From: Lewinellaceae bacterium | GTDB lineage: Bacteria > Bacteroidota > Bacteroidia > Chitinophagales > Saprospiraceae | Direction of reading: 5' to 3' | DNA length: 64,000 nt | Assembly: GCA_016712415.1 (NCBI GenBank) | Contig: JADJRC010000007.1 | Coordinates: 62,001 to 126,000, forward strand | Part shown: one piece after another, positions 26,816 through 35,886 of the stretch | Position numbering within the stretch: the first letter of the stretch is position 1 | How the letters are laid out: the number at the start of each line of letters is the position of its first letter | The notes under the pieces: model-generated | The model's input: only the letters and a program-made list of their open reading frames with translations | What the model was told of the DNA's origin: nothing | Databases searched by the model: none | Position numbers and translations under genes: made by a program

Positions 26816-27939
26816 ATGTTACCGTTTCACCGTTGTTGACATCTTGAAAGCCGGTGGAAATCACATAATCGCCGGCTTTCAGTCCGGACGCTATTTCCAC
26901 CATGCCGCTGTAGTTGCCGCCTTGTTTTACCGGCGCCTTGCGTGCAATTGCCTGTTTGCCGTCTTTTTTATCGGCAACCATCACAAACTCACCGTCTTCA
27001 GCGGTCTGGATCAGGTTGACCGGAACCACGATGGCTTTGGGATTCTGATAGTCGATGATCTTGATGACAGCCACCATGTTGGCCCGGTAGTCACTGCCGG
27101 AAGGCATGTTGCACTCGACGGTGAACGTACGCGTATTCGGGTTGATGGTTTTTCCAACGTAGTTGACCCTTACGCTGATCTCCTTGTTCAGATCGGGGGA
27201 AAAACACATTTGCTATATCTCCTTTGCGCACCTTCGAGGCATAGGCTTCCGTCACCTCGCCCACTATTTTTAACTGACTGAGGTTGACGATGTTGCACAG
27301 GGGGATGCCGGGAGAGATGGCCTGACCGGTTTTCAGTTGAACCATATCTACCGAGCCTCCGATTGGAGCATAGATGCGTGTCTGATTCAGGTTTTCCTTG
27401 AGCGTTGCAATGCTGCGTTCGAGGCCCTCTTTTTGCGATTTGGCCTGAATGAATTGCACTTCCGTACCGATTTTCTGATCCCAGAGACTTTTCTGGCGGT
27501 TGTAAATGTCTTCGGCGGTAGCCAACTGGTGCTCGAGTTCGGCCATGCTTTTCATCAGGACGCCGTCGTCGATCTGGGCGAGCAGTTGTCCTTTCTTGAC
27601 GATATCGCCATTTTTAACCAGAATACGGGTTAGGGCGCCGGGCATTTTCGCCGTAACGGAAACGTTTTCTTCGGCGTCCACCCTGCCCTGCAGGTCGATG
27701 TAATGGCGGAAAACACCCGTAGAAACTTCCGTCAGCCCCACCGTTTTGACGCGTTGTACATTGCCGTCGGCGCCACCGATTTCTTTTTCCAGGGTAGCAA
27801 TTTCTGCTTCCAGCTTTGCTTTCTGGTCTTTCAGTGCCGCTAATTGCGCCGCTTTATCGAGCGACTGGCTGCCGCAGGCGGAGAGCATTGCCACTGCCCA
27901 TCCGAGCGCCAGCACTTGAAGGAGGTTTTTATTTTTCAT
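26811..27939 (-). CDS. HlyD/AcrA-type periplasmic adaptor of the RND pump (frameshifted)
   Basis: The N-terminal frame (27939 to about 27200) gives a lipoprotein signal (W-A-V-A-M-L-S-A-C), a coiled coil (near 30-55), the barrel-sandwich lipoyl motif A-K-M-P-G-A-L-T-R-I-L-V-K-N-G-D-I-V-K-K-G-Q-L-L, an alpha-hairpin and the start of the beta-barrel, up to K-G-D-I-A-N-V-F-F-P. The second frame resumes at D-L-N-K-E-I-S-V-R-V and runs to the true end (G-E-T-V-T-F). Deleting one base from the G5 run at 27195-27199 restores a continuous gene of about 375 codons. Probable read error. It bridges pump and TolC. Confidence 0.88.
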
Positions 27940-27973
27940 TTCAATGTTGTTTTAAAAATTGATAGCCAATTAA

Positions 27974-29314
27974 TTAGTTGCCGCCCAGCGCTTTTTTCAC
28001 TGCTGTTTTGGAGGTGAGCAGGTCGTATTGCGCCTGCATCAGTGATTGTTGAGCGGAGTATAGTTGTTGTTCTGCCTGGGTGATCTCGAAACTGGATCCT
28101 ACACCTGCCTTGTATTTCTTTTGGGTGGTGTCGTAAATGCGCTGCGCGAGATCAAGGTTTTTTTGCTGACTCTGTACCCGCTCCCTGGCGTTGGCAAATT
28201 GCTTGCGGGCGCTTTCTACCTCAAGGGTAATTGCATTTTCAAGCATCTGCTTTTGGGCCTCTATGGTTTGCACGCCTATGATGGCGCGCTCGCGGCGCGA
28301 TTTGGACGCGCCGCCGTCCCAAATCGGTACGTTTACCGATACCCCTGCTACGGCCGAGGGGATGAAATACCAGGATTTGAAATTGGCGTCGTTTTTATTG
28401 CCGAAGCCACCCTGCCAGCCCGGCTGGTATTGAAGGAATCCAGACACCGTGGGCATCCATGTTTTGCTGTTCAGGTCAATATCCAGGGTGCTGAGTTCCC
28501 GGCCCTTCAGCAGTTCGACGTATTCGGCGCGGTTCATAAAATTGAGTTCGGCGCTGAGTTCGACATCTGCATAGGTGTCGAGGAGTTTATTGAGGTCGTC
28601 GGAAAGAGCAATGTCCTGCTTTACCGGCATACCCATGCTCAGTTTAAGCGCATCCACGACGATCTCGCGCTGGCGGGTCAGGTTATCGCTTTCGGTGCGG
28701 AGAGTAGAGAGGGAAAGCTCGATACGGTCTACATCGAGTTGCTCGGCAAAACCGGCCTGGTTGATCGCCCTGGTTTCGCTGAGCAGTTTTTCGAGGTTGG
28801 AGATATTTTTATCGAGAATGAGCAGGTTTTCCGACAACAACAGCGCCGGCAGGTAAGCATCAGTTACCTGGTTGCGGATCGCCTGCCGGGTAACGGCGAG
28901 TTGCTGGCTTACATAATCGCGGTAGTACTCCGATGCTTTCAGGGCAAGGCGGTAACTGTTGCTGAAAAACATCTGGTTGTACGAAAGGGAAGGTGTTAGG
29001 GAATGTACCGCACTGAAGGCGAGTTTTTCATCGCTGGTACCTCCGAATACACTGGCCGGAATCCCCGGGCGCTGGATAAAATACTGGTAGTTCAATCCGC
29101 CGGAAAATTGCGGCAACCCTATGGCTTTGTTTTCTTTTATCTGCCATTCGGCATCCCGAACCTGGAGCTGTGCCACCTTAATATTGGGGTGGTTGTCGAG
29201 CGCATAGCCGATGCAATCGGACAAGCTCATGGCCGCTGATTGCCCCGACACAGTCCCGGAGAGGAGCAGCAGTGCGAGGAATGCGGGTAGTTTGTGTGCA
29301 TGAATTGGGTACAT
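27974..29314 (-). CDS. TolC-family outer-membrane efflux protein
   Basis: 446 aa. Signal peptide (A-F-L-A-L-L-L-L-S-G-T-V-S-G-Q). Two outer-membrane efflux protein repeats: MSLSDCIGYALDNHPNIKVA near 29-48, and long heptad-rich helices around 160-235 and 350-425, ending in A-Q-Y-D-L-L-T-S-K-T-A-V-K-K-A-L-G. Forms the trimeric outer-membrane channel of the tripartite pump. Starts just after the TetR stop codon (the stop ends at 29316, the ATG begins at 29314), so the two are co-transcribed; the adaptor follows 34 bases on. Confidence 0.93.
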   Translation of the reverse strand: MYPIHAHKLPAFLALLLLSGTVSGQSAAMSLSDCIGYALDNHPNIKVAQLQVRDAEWQIKENKAIGLPQFSGGLNYQYFIQRPGIPASVFGGTSDEKLAFSAVHSLTPSLSYNQMFFSNSYRLALKASEYYRDYVSQQLAVTRQAIRNQVTDAYLPALLLSENLLILDKNISNLEKLLSETRAINQAGFAEQLDVDRIELSLSTLRTESDNLTRQREIVVDALKLSMGMPVKQDIALSDDLNKLLDTYADVELSAELNFMNRAEYVELLKGRELSTLDIDLNSKTWMPTVSGFLQYQPGWQGGFGNKNDANFKSWYFIPSAVAGVSVNVPIWDGGASKSRRERAIIGVQTIEAQKQMLENAITLEVESARKQFANARERVQSQQKNLDLAQRIYDTTQKKYKAGVGSSFEITQAEQQLYSAQQSLMQAQYDLLTSKTAVKKALGGN

Positions 29315-29315
29315 A

Positions 29316-29921
29316 TCAGGAGAGTTTTGCTTTCAGTTTTTGTAATCCTTTTTCAGAAACGATACCGTGCAGGTAGTACAGCAGGAATTCGCGGAATAAT
29401 GCCCCGAGGGGGTAGTTTGCCCGGGGGAACAAGGTTTCATCAAATAACATAATAGACTCCGCAACGTGAATTTTAGCTACAACATCAATGTCGAAATTAT
29501 CGCGATACAACCCTTCCCTGATTCCCCGTTCCAGATTTTGCCGCACAATGGAATACAAAAAACCATGCTGATACTCCTGTACTTTTTCCCAGGCCTCCCG
29601 GTGGTATTTTTGCATATCATACACTATATTGGACTTCATCTGCCCCATTTCCTCGTTCACGTGTTTGATCACGTTGAACATTTCCTCCAGTGCATCTGCC
29701 GCATCGTCGCTCATGCAGGCGCTGTTGGTTTTTTCTTCCTCGATGTGGCGTTCTATGACCTTCAGCACCAGATCGTTTTTGTTTTCTACAAACTGGTACA
29801 GTGTTTTTTTGGAAATGCCCAACTCGCGCGACACGTCATCCATTGTCACGCTTTTGATGCCGTAGCGGAAAAACATTTCTTCCACCCGCTTGAGCCATTT
29901 CCCCTGCTGTTCAGTAAACAT
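29316..29921 (-). CDS. TetR/AcrR-family repressor, first gene of the efflux operon
   Basis: 201 aa from the ATG at 29921; this start is chosen because a TACATTTG promoter box and a dyad lie directly upstream, making longer forms impossible. N-terminal TetR helix-turn-helix: MFFRYGIKSVTMDDVSRELG then I-S-K-K-T-L-Y-Q-F-V-E-N-K (residues ~16-50). The rest is an all-helical ligand-binding domain of variable sequence. It very probably represses its own operon (TetR-TolC-HlyD-RND) and is released by a pump substrate. The upstream dyad at 29940-29967 is the likely operator. Confidence 0.9.
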   Translation of the reverse strand: MFTEQQGKWLKRVEEMFFRYGIKSVTMDDVSRELGISKKTLYQFVENKNDLVLKVIERHIEEEKTNSACMSDDAADALEEMFNVIKHVNEEMGQMKSNIVYDMQKYHREAWEKVQEYQHGFLYSIVRQNLERGIREGLYRDNFDIDVVAKIHVAESIMLFDETLFPRANYPLGALFREFLLYYLHGIVSEKGLQKLKAKLS

Positions 29922-29922
29922 G

Positions 29923-29967
29923 GTGCAAATGTAAACACAGGAAACGTTTTTTGCGCAAATCGTTTCC
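29923..29967 (-). promoter_or_regulatory. Efflux-operon promoter and candidate TetR operator
   Basis: On the minus strand a TACATTTG box ends only a few bases before the ATG, implying a nearly leaderless mRNA. Just upstream lies a dyad: GGAAACG (29940-29946) and CGTTTCC (29961-29967), with a perfect 10-bp palindrome TTTGCGCAAA (29950-29959) between them. The dyad covers the -33 region, as expected for an autorepressing TetR protein. Confidence 0.65.
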
Positions 29968-30104
29968 CAGGCACACACCGCTTTTCGACAAACGTCAAAC
30001 AATATTCCATGATTAGTATGAAAAAGCGCCCCAAACCAAATAAAAATAGCCGTCACGCGATCGAACATCGTGCGGCGGCTATTAGTTCGTTTCCTGACAG
30101 AAAT

Positions 30105-30674
30105 TTAGCGCATGACGGAAAATTTCATTTTGTAGTCGGTGTGTACCTTTCCAATCCGGATATCCTCCAGTTTTCGCTGGATCAGGCGCTTTTTAAGCGG
30201 CTTTAGCCTTTCCGTAAAAAGAATACCCTCGATGTGATCGTATTCATGCTGGATCACGCGCGCATTGACGCTGTCAAAAGTCTCGTCGTGCTCGACAAAA
30301 TTTTCGTCCATATAGCGCAGGCGGATGGCGCCCGGCCGTTCCACATCGCCCCGGATTTTGGGAATACTCAGGCAGCCTTCTTCATAAGCCCAGGGTTTGC
30401 CGGTCTCTTCCACCTTCCGGGCATTGATGAATACCTTTTTAAAGCCCACTCCTTTGGGTCCATCATCTTCCTCGCTTTCAATCTGAAGGGTGTCTATTAC
30501 AAAAAGGCGTATGGGCAATCCTACCTGTGGTGCGGCGAGGCCGACCCCGTCGGCATGGTACATGGTTTCCCACATATCGTCGATCAGCCGCTGCAGTTCC
30601 GGATAGTCGGGTGTTATGACTGTCGCTACTTTTTTTAACACGGGCTGACCGTATGCGTAAATTGGCAATATCAT
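30105..30674 (-). CDS. def: Peptide deformylase
   Basis: 189 aa from MILPIYAYGQPVL. All three signature motifs are present: G-V-G-L-A-A-P-Q-V-G (43-52), E-G-C-L-S-I-P (99-105, metal ligand Cys101) and Q-H-E-Y-D-H (metal ligands His143 and His147, catalytic Glu144). It removes the formyl group from nascent proteins in the cytoplasm. An acidic insertion, E-S-E-E-D-D-G-P-K-G, near 66-75 is common in Bacteroidota deformylases. Lies 57 bases downstream of ruvX on the same strand; both are housekeeping. Confidence 0.97.
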   Translation of the reverse strand: MILPIYAYGQPVLKKVATVITPDYPELQRLIDDMWETMYHADGVGLAAPQVGLPIRLFVIDTLQIESEEDDGPKGVGFKKVFINARKVEETGKPWAYEEGCLSIPKIRGDVERPGAIRLRYMDENFVEHDETFDSVNARVIQHEYDHIEGILFTERLKPLKKRLIQRKLEDIRIGKVHTDYKMKFSVMR

Positions 30675-30731
30675 GCTAGATTGACGTTTTAAAGTTTGGA
30701 GTCCGGGGCTTGAAGTAACATGCAACGCCTG

Positions 30732-31148
30732 TTACCAGTGGTGCTCCATCATATACTGTTCCAGGATAAGGGCGGCCGCAATTTTGTCTACCAGCGCCTT
30801 ATCTCTTCGTTTTTGTTTTTTAACCCCGCTGGCCAGGATGATACGTTTGGCATCGGAGGATGTATACCGTTCATCCTGCCGGAAAACCGGTTTTCCGGGA
30901 AAAAGTTCGCCGAGTTTTCGGGCAAAATCATCCGCCTGCGACGCGATCTGCGCCGGATTTCCGTCGGGATGCAGGGGCAACCCTACCACAAAGCTCTCTA
31001 CCTCTTCCTGTACGCAGTATTGTTGCAAAAAACGGAGCACTTCTGCGGTAGGAACAGTCGAAAGCCCGGAAGCGATGATCTTCAGCGGGTCGGTAACGGC
31101 AATTCCGCTGCGTTTCAGTCCAAAGTCGATGGCAATAATGCGTCCCAT
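30732..31148 (-). CDS. ruvX: Putative pre-16S rRNA nuclease / Holliday junction resolvase-like YqgF
   Basis: 138 aa from MGRIIAIDFGLKRSGIAVTD, the canonical RNase H-fold N-terminus with the catalytic aspartate. Further motifs: F-V-V-G-L-P-L-H-P-D-G near 59-68, V-F-R-Q-D-E-R-Y-T-S-S-D-A near 92-104, and the C-terminal K-A-L-V-D-K-I-A-A-A-L-I-L-E-Q-Y. The family matures the 5' end of 16S rRNA in E. coli. A TACATTTG box lies 10 bases upstream (31158-31165), and def follows, so a ruvX-def unit is likely. Confidence 0.95.
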   Translation of the reverse strand: MGRIIAIDFGLKRSGIAVTDPLKIIASGLSTVPTAEVLRFLQQYCVQEEVESFVVGLPLHPDGNPAQIASQADDFARKLGELFPGKPVFRQDERYTSSDAKRIILASGVKKQKRRDKALVDKIAAALILEQYMMEHHW

Positions 31149-31157
31149 ATTTCGTCG

Positions 31158-31165
31158 CAAATGTA
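31158..31165 (-). promoter_or_regulatory. -7 promoter box for ruvX
   Basis: The minus strand reads TACATTTG (TAnnTTTG), ending 9 bases before the start codon at 31148; the transcript would be almost leaderless. Confidence 0.5.
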
Positions 31166-31219
31166 CGCAGAGTTGCAGGATTCTTCAGCCGTTTGCATTT
31201 TGACACAGGCCACGGATAC

Positions 31220-31750
31220 CTATTGCTGGAGCAGCATATCGCTGTAAGAATCGGCCATAATGTCTTCCGGCCGGATCATGAATGCCTGCATATAGTGCCG
31301 GCACTGCGATTCCAGGTATTCCACCGGCATTTCCACATTGGTTGCAATGGCTTCTATCTCAACAAAATATCCCAGTCCGTCCAGTTCGTCGAGATGGAAT
31401 TTCACGTTTTCGATATAGTAGATCTCCCGTTTTTTCAGCACCTCCACCTTGATGCCCAATGCACGGGTCAACAGGTTTTTCAATGTACCTGTGTCCGTAA
31501 CGGGCGATAACGCCACGTCCGACACCCGCGCTTCGGCGTTATCGGAGCGGTGGTAATGGATCAGGTTGTGTTCGATATTGCCCTGCCGCAGTTTGAGGCG
31601 GCCACGGTCTTCCGGCAGGTTGAAATAGGTATCTGTTTGCACGTCGATACCGCGCATATCGGCGCCGTTGTCCATCAGCCATTTCCGGATTACCGCATGG
31701 TTGTTCGTGCGGGCTTTTACTTCAAAATTGAGATGCTGCATATCGTGCAT
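31220..31750 (-). CDS. CYTH-domain protein (class IV adenylate cyclase-like)
   Basis: 176 aa. It begins M-H-D-M-Q-H-L-N-F-E-V-K-A-R, containing the ExKxR-type signature of CYTH (CyaB/thiamine triphosphatase) enzymes that bind triphosphates inside a beta tunnel. Further family elements: Q-T-D-T-Y-F-N-L-P near 38-46, G-R-L-K-L-R near 50, and K-F-H-L-D-E-L-D-G-L-G-Y-F-V-E-I-E (Glu-x-Glu metal site) near 116-132. Substrate unknown (adenylate cyclase or triphosphatase). The second Met (31741) is an equally plausible start. Downstream of the large DUF2723 gene by 51 bases. Confidence 0.88.
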   Translation of the reverse strand: MHDMQHLNFEVKARTNNHAVIRKWLMDNGADMRGIDVQTDTYFNLPEDRGRLKLRQGNIEHNLIHYHRSDNAEARVSDVALSPVTDTGTLKNLLTRALGIKVEVLKKREIYYIENVKFHLDELDGLGYFVEIEAIATNVEMPVEYLESQCRHYMQAFMIRPEDIMADSYSDMLLQQ

Positions 31751-31801
31751 AAAAAAGGGTTTCCCTGGCGGAAAACCCCTGTATGATTGATGATTGTTTG
31801 T

Positions 31802-34800
31802 TTACTGCGGCAATTCCTCCATGCCGGGCAATGCCGGCGCCTGTGGCCTGGTGGGCAGATAAGCGCCAAGTATCTGGTCCAGGTCTTTCGACAGGCTGTC
31901 GTCTTTCAGATCGGCGGCCATGCGCATCAGCACCTGGGCGGTATTCATGGCAAAATCGCGATCCTGCCGGTAGCCGCGCTGGAAATCGGGCGACAGCGAA
32001 TCGTAATAACGCAGTTGCTCTGCAACGGTTTTGGCAATTTCCCTGGCCTTCTGTGCGGCTTTGTCATTGGCGCCCGAACGGAAATAAATATCGGCGAGGA
32101 AGGCCGAAAACTGGTCGTATGGGAAGTTGTATTGAGGGAATACCTCAAAATATTTGTCGACAAGCGAGATGGCCTTGTCCTTTTTGCCTTCCACGACCAA
32201 TTGCCGCGCAATACGGATAATGGAGACGCGCATGGTTTGCAGGCTCGGCATATAGGAGCGGTCGACAAACAGGCGTTTCTGGTCAAAGTTGCCCCAGCGC
32301 CATTTCTCCATGATATTGTTGTAGGCCGCATCGGTGTTGACACCGCCGCTGCCAATGATGCCGTAGGCATCGGTGCTGCTCGGTGTACGCCGCGGCACCA
32401 GGCGCAATCCAAGGCCCTCCAGTTGGAGGTAGTCCTGCAGCCCCAATATTTTGTCTTCACGACATGTTACGGCCCAGTAGATCGGGCGTTTCCAGATGTT
32501 TGAATTGACAATATCGAGAATAGCCAGTTCGTCTTTAATCAGGTAGTCCTTGTCTTCACCCAGGTCGAAACGAATGGTATCCACAATACCGGAGTCGGCC
32601 GGACTGATGATCTTGTTGGCCAGTGCGGCCTGCCTGTCCACCGGAATGGCAATTTTGTGTGTCGGCAGGTAACTTTCCAGGTCGCGGCCGCCCTGTGTTT
32701 GCAGGCGGTGGTCTTCTCCGATAAACTGAATCACCTGTTGCAGGGTCATTTCACGCTCGCCATTCGGCGCGTAGTAAGGTATCTGCACGCGTTTGTAGCC
32801 GCGTATTTTGTCTTCCGGGATGCTCATTTCAATAGCCGGCGAATCGTTCACGGCACGGCGCAACTGGTTGATATACCAGTCCACAGCGATCAGGGAAAGG
32901 TTCACCACACGCACATCCGTACGGATACCTTCTACTTCCTGGCAGTACCAGAGCGGGTAGGTATCGTTGTCGCCATAGGTGAAAATGATCGCATTTGGTG
33001 CGCAGGAGTTCAGGAAATTGCTGGCATAGTCGCGGCTGGCATAGTGCTCGGAGCGGCTGTGATCGTCCCAGTTCTGGGTTACCATCAGCAGGGGAGCGCT
33101 CAGCGCAAGCAGGGTCGATACCGCGCCGCCGGCTACTGCCGGCAGCCGCAATTTACTGGTAAAGAGGTCGTACAATACCAGCACGCTCATACCTATCCAG
33201 ATGGCATAGGTAAAGAAGGAGGCCGCCAGTACATAGTCGCGTTCGCGCGGCTCGTTGGGCGGCTGGTTGGAATACACGATAATCCCGATACCTGTAATGA
33301 TGAAAAGCGCCATGATCGCTGAAAACTCCCGGGGTCGCATCCGATAGTGGAAAAACAGTCCGAACAGTCCGAGCAGGAAAGGTATCATGTAGTACTTGTT
33401 CCGTCCCTGGTTGTATTTCTGGAACTCGGGCAAATCCGCCTGATTGCCCAGTCTGCGCTGGTCGATAAAGTCGAATCCGGTGATCCAGTTGCCTGCAGTC
33501 GGGTCGGAGGCAAAATACCCCTGATCGCCGTTTTGACGTCCGGAGAAATTCCACATAAAATATCTCCAGTACATCCAGCCCAGCTGGTATTTCCAGAAAA
33601 ATTCAATGTTATCGCCAAGCGTCGGCGCACCGGAGGGCTTGTCGATCCAGCGCCGGTACAGCGCCGGGCGCCCCTGCGAAGGATCGCCCATGCGGGGAAA
33701 CAGCGTCTGATCGGAAGAAGCGTATTCGTAGTCTACTTTTTCATCCACGACCTCATAGTGGTCGCCTACACGGCCATACCGTTCTTCCGATTTGATCCCT
33801 GCCGGTTTGGCATCGAAGTTCGGGCCGCGCAACAAGGGTCGTTCGCCATATTGTTCCCGGTTGAGGTAGGGCAGCAGGCGTACCGGATCGGAAGGATCGT
33901 TCATATTGATCGGCGTGTTCGCCTGGGCACGGATGATCACAATACCGTAGGAAAAGTAGGCAATGACCACTACGCCCATGGCTACTACCAGTCGTTGCAG
34001 CAAGCCGTTCCCGGTCCGCTGCGCATGGCGCAGCCCAAACCATATCGCCCCGCCGAAGATCAGCAGGACCGGAATAATGCCGGTGTAAAAAGGCATGCCG
34101 AAGCTATTGACCAGCATTTTGTCAAAAACTGCCCAGAAGTTCGGAATACCGGCTATGATCAGTTTTTGGATGGCTACGATAAACACCACACCGACCATGG
34201 CCGCTACCAGCGTTCCGCTCACCGTCGGCTGTTTGGCCTTTTTGAAATAGTAGAACATGGCCAGCGCAGGCAGCGTGAGCAGACTGAGCAGGTGCACGCC
34301 GATAGACAAGGCAATAGAATAAAACGCGAACACCAGCCAGCGGTCGGCTTCGGCCGTATCAGGCAGGTTGTACCACTTGAGCGTAGCCCACAACGTCATG
34401 GCGGTAAAAAAGGTAGACATGGCGTACACCTCGCCTTCGACTGCCGAAAACCAAACGGAGGTTGTGAAGGCCGTCACCAGACCGGCCACCAGGCCGGCGC
34501 CGGCGATGGCAATGGCCTGACCGCCTTCCGGCTCGCCGCCGCGACCCAACAGGGCCAGCCTTCCCAGTATGGTTGTGCTCCAGCAAATAAACATAGCCGC
34601 ACCTGCCGTGCACAGGGCCGACAAGAGGTTGACCGAATAGGCAATATTGGCCGGATCGCTCGATACCATGCCGGCGACCCAGGTAAACAGGCGCCCGACC
34701 AGCAAAAATATCGGCGCGCCCGGAGGGTGTACCACCTGAAGTTTGTAGGCGCCGGATATAAACTCGCCGCAATCCCAAAGGCTGCCCGTCGGCTCGGCTG

Positions 34801-34879
34801 CCGCGCCAAGCACCATCGCAGCCACACCAAATACCAGCCATCCGGCAATATTATTGATCGTCTTGAAGGAGGAATTCAT
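31802..34879 (-). CDS. DUF2723 membrane protein (glycosyltransferase GT117-like, O-mannosyltransferase fold)
   Basis: 1025 aa from the ATG at 34879 (MNSSFKTINNIAGWLVF); an upstream in-frame ATG falls in the fold-back element and was rejected. Contains the DUF2723 signature G-S-L-W-D-C-G-E-F-I-S-G-A-Y near 30-43 followed by H-P-P-G-A-P, then about 12 membrane helices to residue ~620 and a long soluble C-terminal region with tetratricopeptide-like helices (about 880-1000). The catalytic-style Asp-Glu in the first loop resembles protein O-mannosyltransferases, suggesting glycan transfer on the periplasmic side; the acceptor is unknown. This family is typical of Bacteroidota. Confidence 0.9.
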   Translation of the reverse strand: MNSSFKTINNIAGWLVFGVAAMVLGAAAEPTGSLWDCGEFISGAYKLQVVHPPGAPIFLLVGRLFTWVAGMVSSDPANIAYSVNLLSALCTAGAAMFICWSTTILGRLALLGRGGEPEGGQAIAIAGAGLVAGLVTAFTTSVWFSAVEGEVYAMSTFFTAMTLWATLKWYNLPDTAEADRWLVFAFYSIALSIGVHLLSLLTLPALAMFYYFKKAKQPTVSGTLVAAMVGVVFIVAIQKLIIAGIPNFWAVFDKMLVNSFGMPFYTGIIPVLLIFGGAIWFGLRHAQRTGNGLLQRLVVAMGVVVIAYFSYGIVIIRAQANTPINMNDPSDPVRLLPYLNREQYGERPLLRGPNFDAKPAGIKSEERYGRVGDHYEVVDEKVDYEYASSDQTLFPRMGDPSQGRPALYRRWIDKPSGAPTLGDNIEFFWKYQLGWMYWRYFMWNFSGRQNGDQGYFASDPTAGNWITGFDFIDQRRLGNQADLPEFQKYNQGRNKYYMIPFLLGLFGLFFHYRMRPREFSAIMALFIITGIGIIVYSNQPPNEPRERDYVLAASFFTYAIWIGMSVLVLYDLFTSKLRLPAVAGGAVSTLLALSAPLLMVTQNWDDHSRSEHYASRDYASNFLNSCAPNAIIFTYGDNDTYPLWYCQEVEGIRTDVRVVNLSLIAVDWYINQLRRAVNDSPAIEMSIPEDKIRGYKRVQIPYYAPNGEREMTLQQVIQFIGEDHRLQTQGGRDLESYLPTHKIAIPVDRQAALANKIISPADSGIVDTIRFDLGEDKDYLIKDELAILDIVNSNIWKRPIYWAVTCREDKILGLQDYLQLEGLGLRLVPRRTPSSTDAYGIIGSGGVNTDAAYNNIMEKWRWGNFDQKRLFVDRSYMPSLQTMRVSIIRIARQLVVEGKKDKAISLVDKYFEVFPQYNFPYDQFSAFLADIYFRSGANDKAAQKAREIAKTVAEQLRYYDSLSPDFQRGYRQDRDFAMNTAQVLMRMAADLKDDSLSKDLDQILGAYLPTRPQAPALPGMEELPQ

Positions 34880-34930
34880 TTTCGTTGTGTATAAGTCAAG
34901 GTCAAAAGGAAGCGCAAAACTAATAAATAT

Positions 34931-35113
34931 CGTCATTCGTCATTGGCGTCATTCGTCATTATCGTCATTCGTCATTATTGCCTGATGGTAATGCCGATAA
35001 AGACGGGGTCATCAGGCGGTATCCACCCAATGACCCCGTACTAAAATCTCCCAAATGACACCGCCAATGACGAATGACGATAATGACGCCATTGACGATA
35101 ATGACGAAATGAC
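34931..35113. repeat. Fold-back intergenic element, type 1, with CGTCATT tandem arms
   Basis: Left arm (34931-34980): repeated CGTCATT units. Centre: ACGGGGTCAT (35003-35012) pairing with ATGACCCCGT (35030-35039), around CCACCCA. Right arm (35053-35113): the complementary AATGACG units. The centre and arm unit match the element at 15029-15165. It lies directly after the ompH-like stop codon and before the DUF2723 gene. Confidence 0.9.
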
Positions 35114-35116
35114 TCC

Positions 35117-35635
35117 TTACATCCCCAGTTGCTTCTTCACCAGCGCCACCACATCATCGGTCTCGTTGGCGAAAAGCATTGCACCCGAGCTGGTGTCGAA
35201 GATCATCAGGTAGCCGTTTTCTTTGGCGACAACCTTTACAGCATCTTCAACTTTTGTGAGAATAGGCTTCAGCAGTTCTTCGCGCTTGGCGGCAACGGCC
35301 TGCTGGGCATCCTGCTCGAATTTTTGAATTTCTTCCTGCTGTTTTTGCAGTTCGGCTTGCCGCTGCTGGGCCTGAACAGGGGTAAGTTGCCCGGCATTAT
35401 ATTCCTTTTCGAGCTGGGCGTAGGCCCCCTGAAATGCCTTGGTCAGGCTATCGTCTTTTGCCGAAAGTGCATCGGCAAATACCTTCAGCATATCGTTGGC
35501 TTTCTTGGTTTCGGGCATGGATTCCAGCAGGTTGCCGAGATTCATGTGCCCGTATTTAGGCTGTACCTGGGCTGAAGCCGCTGTGATGCCGATCAACAGC
35601 GTCAGTAAAAGACAGAGTGGTGTTTTGCGAAACAT
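35117..35635 (-). CDS. OmpH/Skp-family periplasmic chaperone
   Basis: 172 aa. Signal peptide (P-L-C-L-L-L-T-L-L-I-G-I-T-A-A-S-A-Q). The mature part has the Skp/OmpH layout: a short N-terminal segment Y-G-H-M-N-L-G-N-L-L-E-S-M-P-E, a long coiled coil (about residues 45-125, rich in Gln, Lys and Glu, with Q-A-Q-Q-R-Q-A-E-L-Q-K-Q-Q-E) and a C-terminal strand-helix part Y-L-M-I-F-D-T-S-S-G-A-M. Skp trimers hold unfolded outer-membrane proteins in the periplasm. A TACTTTTG box is at 35682-35689. Confidence 0.9.
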   Translation of the reverse strand: MFRKTPLCLLLTLLIGITAASAQVQPKYGHMNLGNLLESMPETKKANDMLKVFADALSAKDDSLTKAFQGAYAQLEKEYNAGQLTPVQAQQRQAELQKQQEEIQKFEQDAQQAVAAKREELLKPILTKVEDAVKVVAKENGYLMIFDTSSGAMLFANETDDVVALVKKQLGM

Positions 35636-35681
35636 CGTGTGTAGAGAAGTGTGTTTTTTAAACTAAAACGAAAAATGGCCG

Positions 35682-35689
35682 CAAAAGTA
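35682..35689 (-). promoter_or_regulatory. -7 promoter box for the ompH-like gene
   Basis: The minus strand reads TACTTTTG (TAnnTTTG), 47 bases upstream of the start codon at 35635. Confidence 0.5.
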
Positions 35690-35886
35690 ACAATTTACGG
35701 CAGACCATAGATGAGAAACGGCAACCGAATGTCTTTTTTTAAACCCGGACTGTTAAACTTGCGTTAACCCGAATGACCCTGCCCGGACGAAATGGCTGCA
35801 TGAAACGTTTCTCCGGCGTATCTTTGTCCAACAGCCGGCTTGCTTGCCGGAAGATGTATTTTTGCCAGCATTAAACAGCTCAACGC

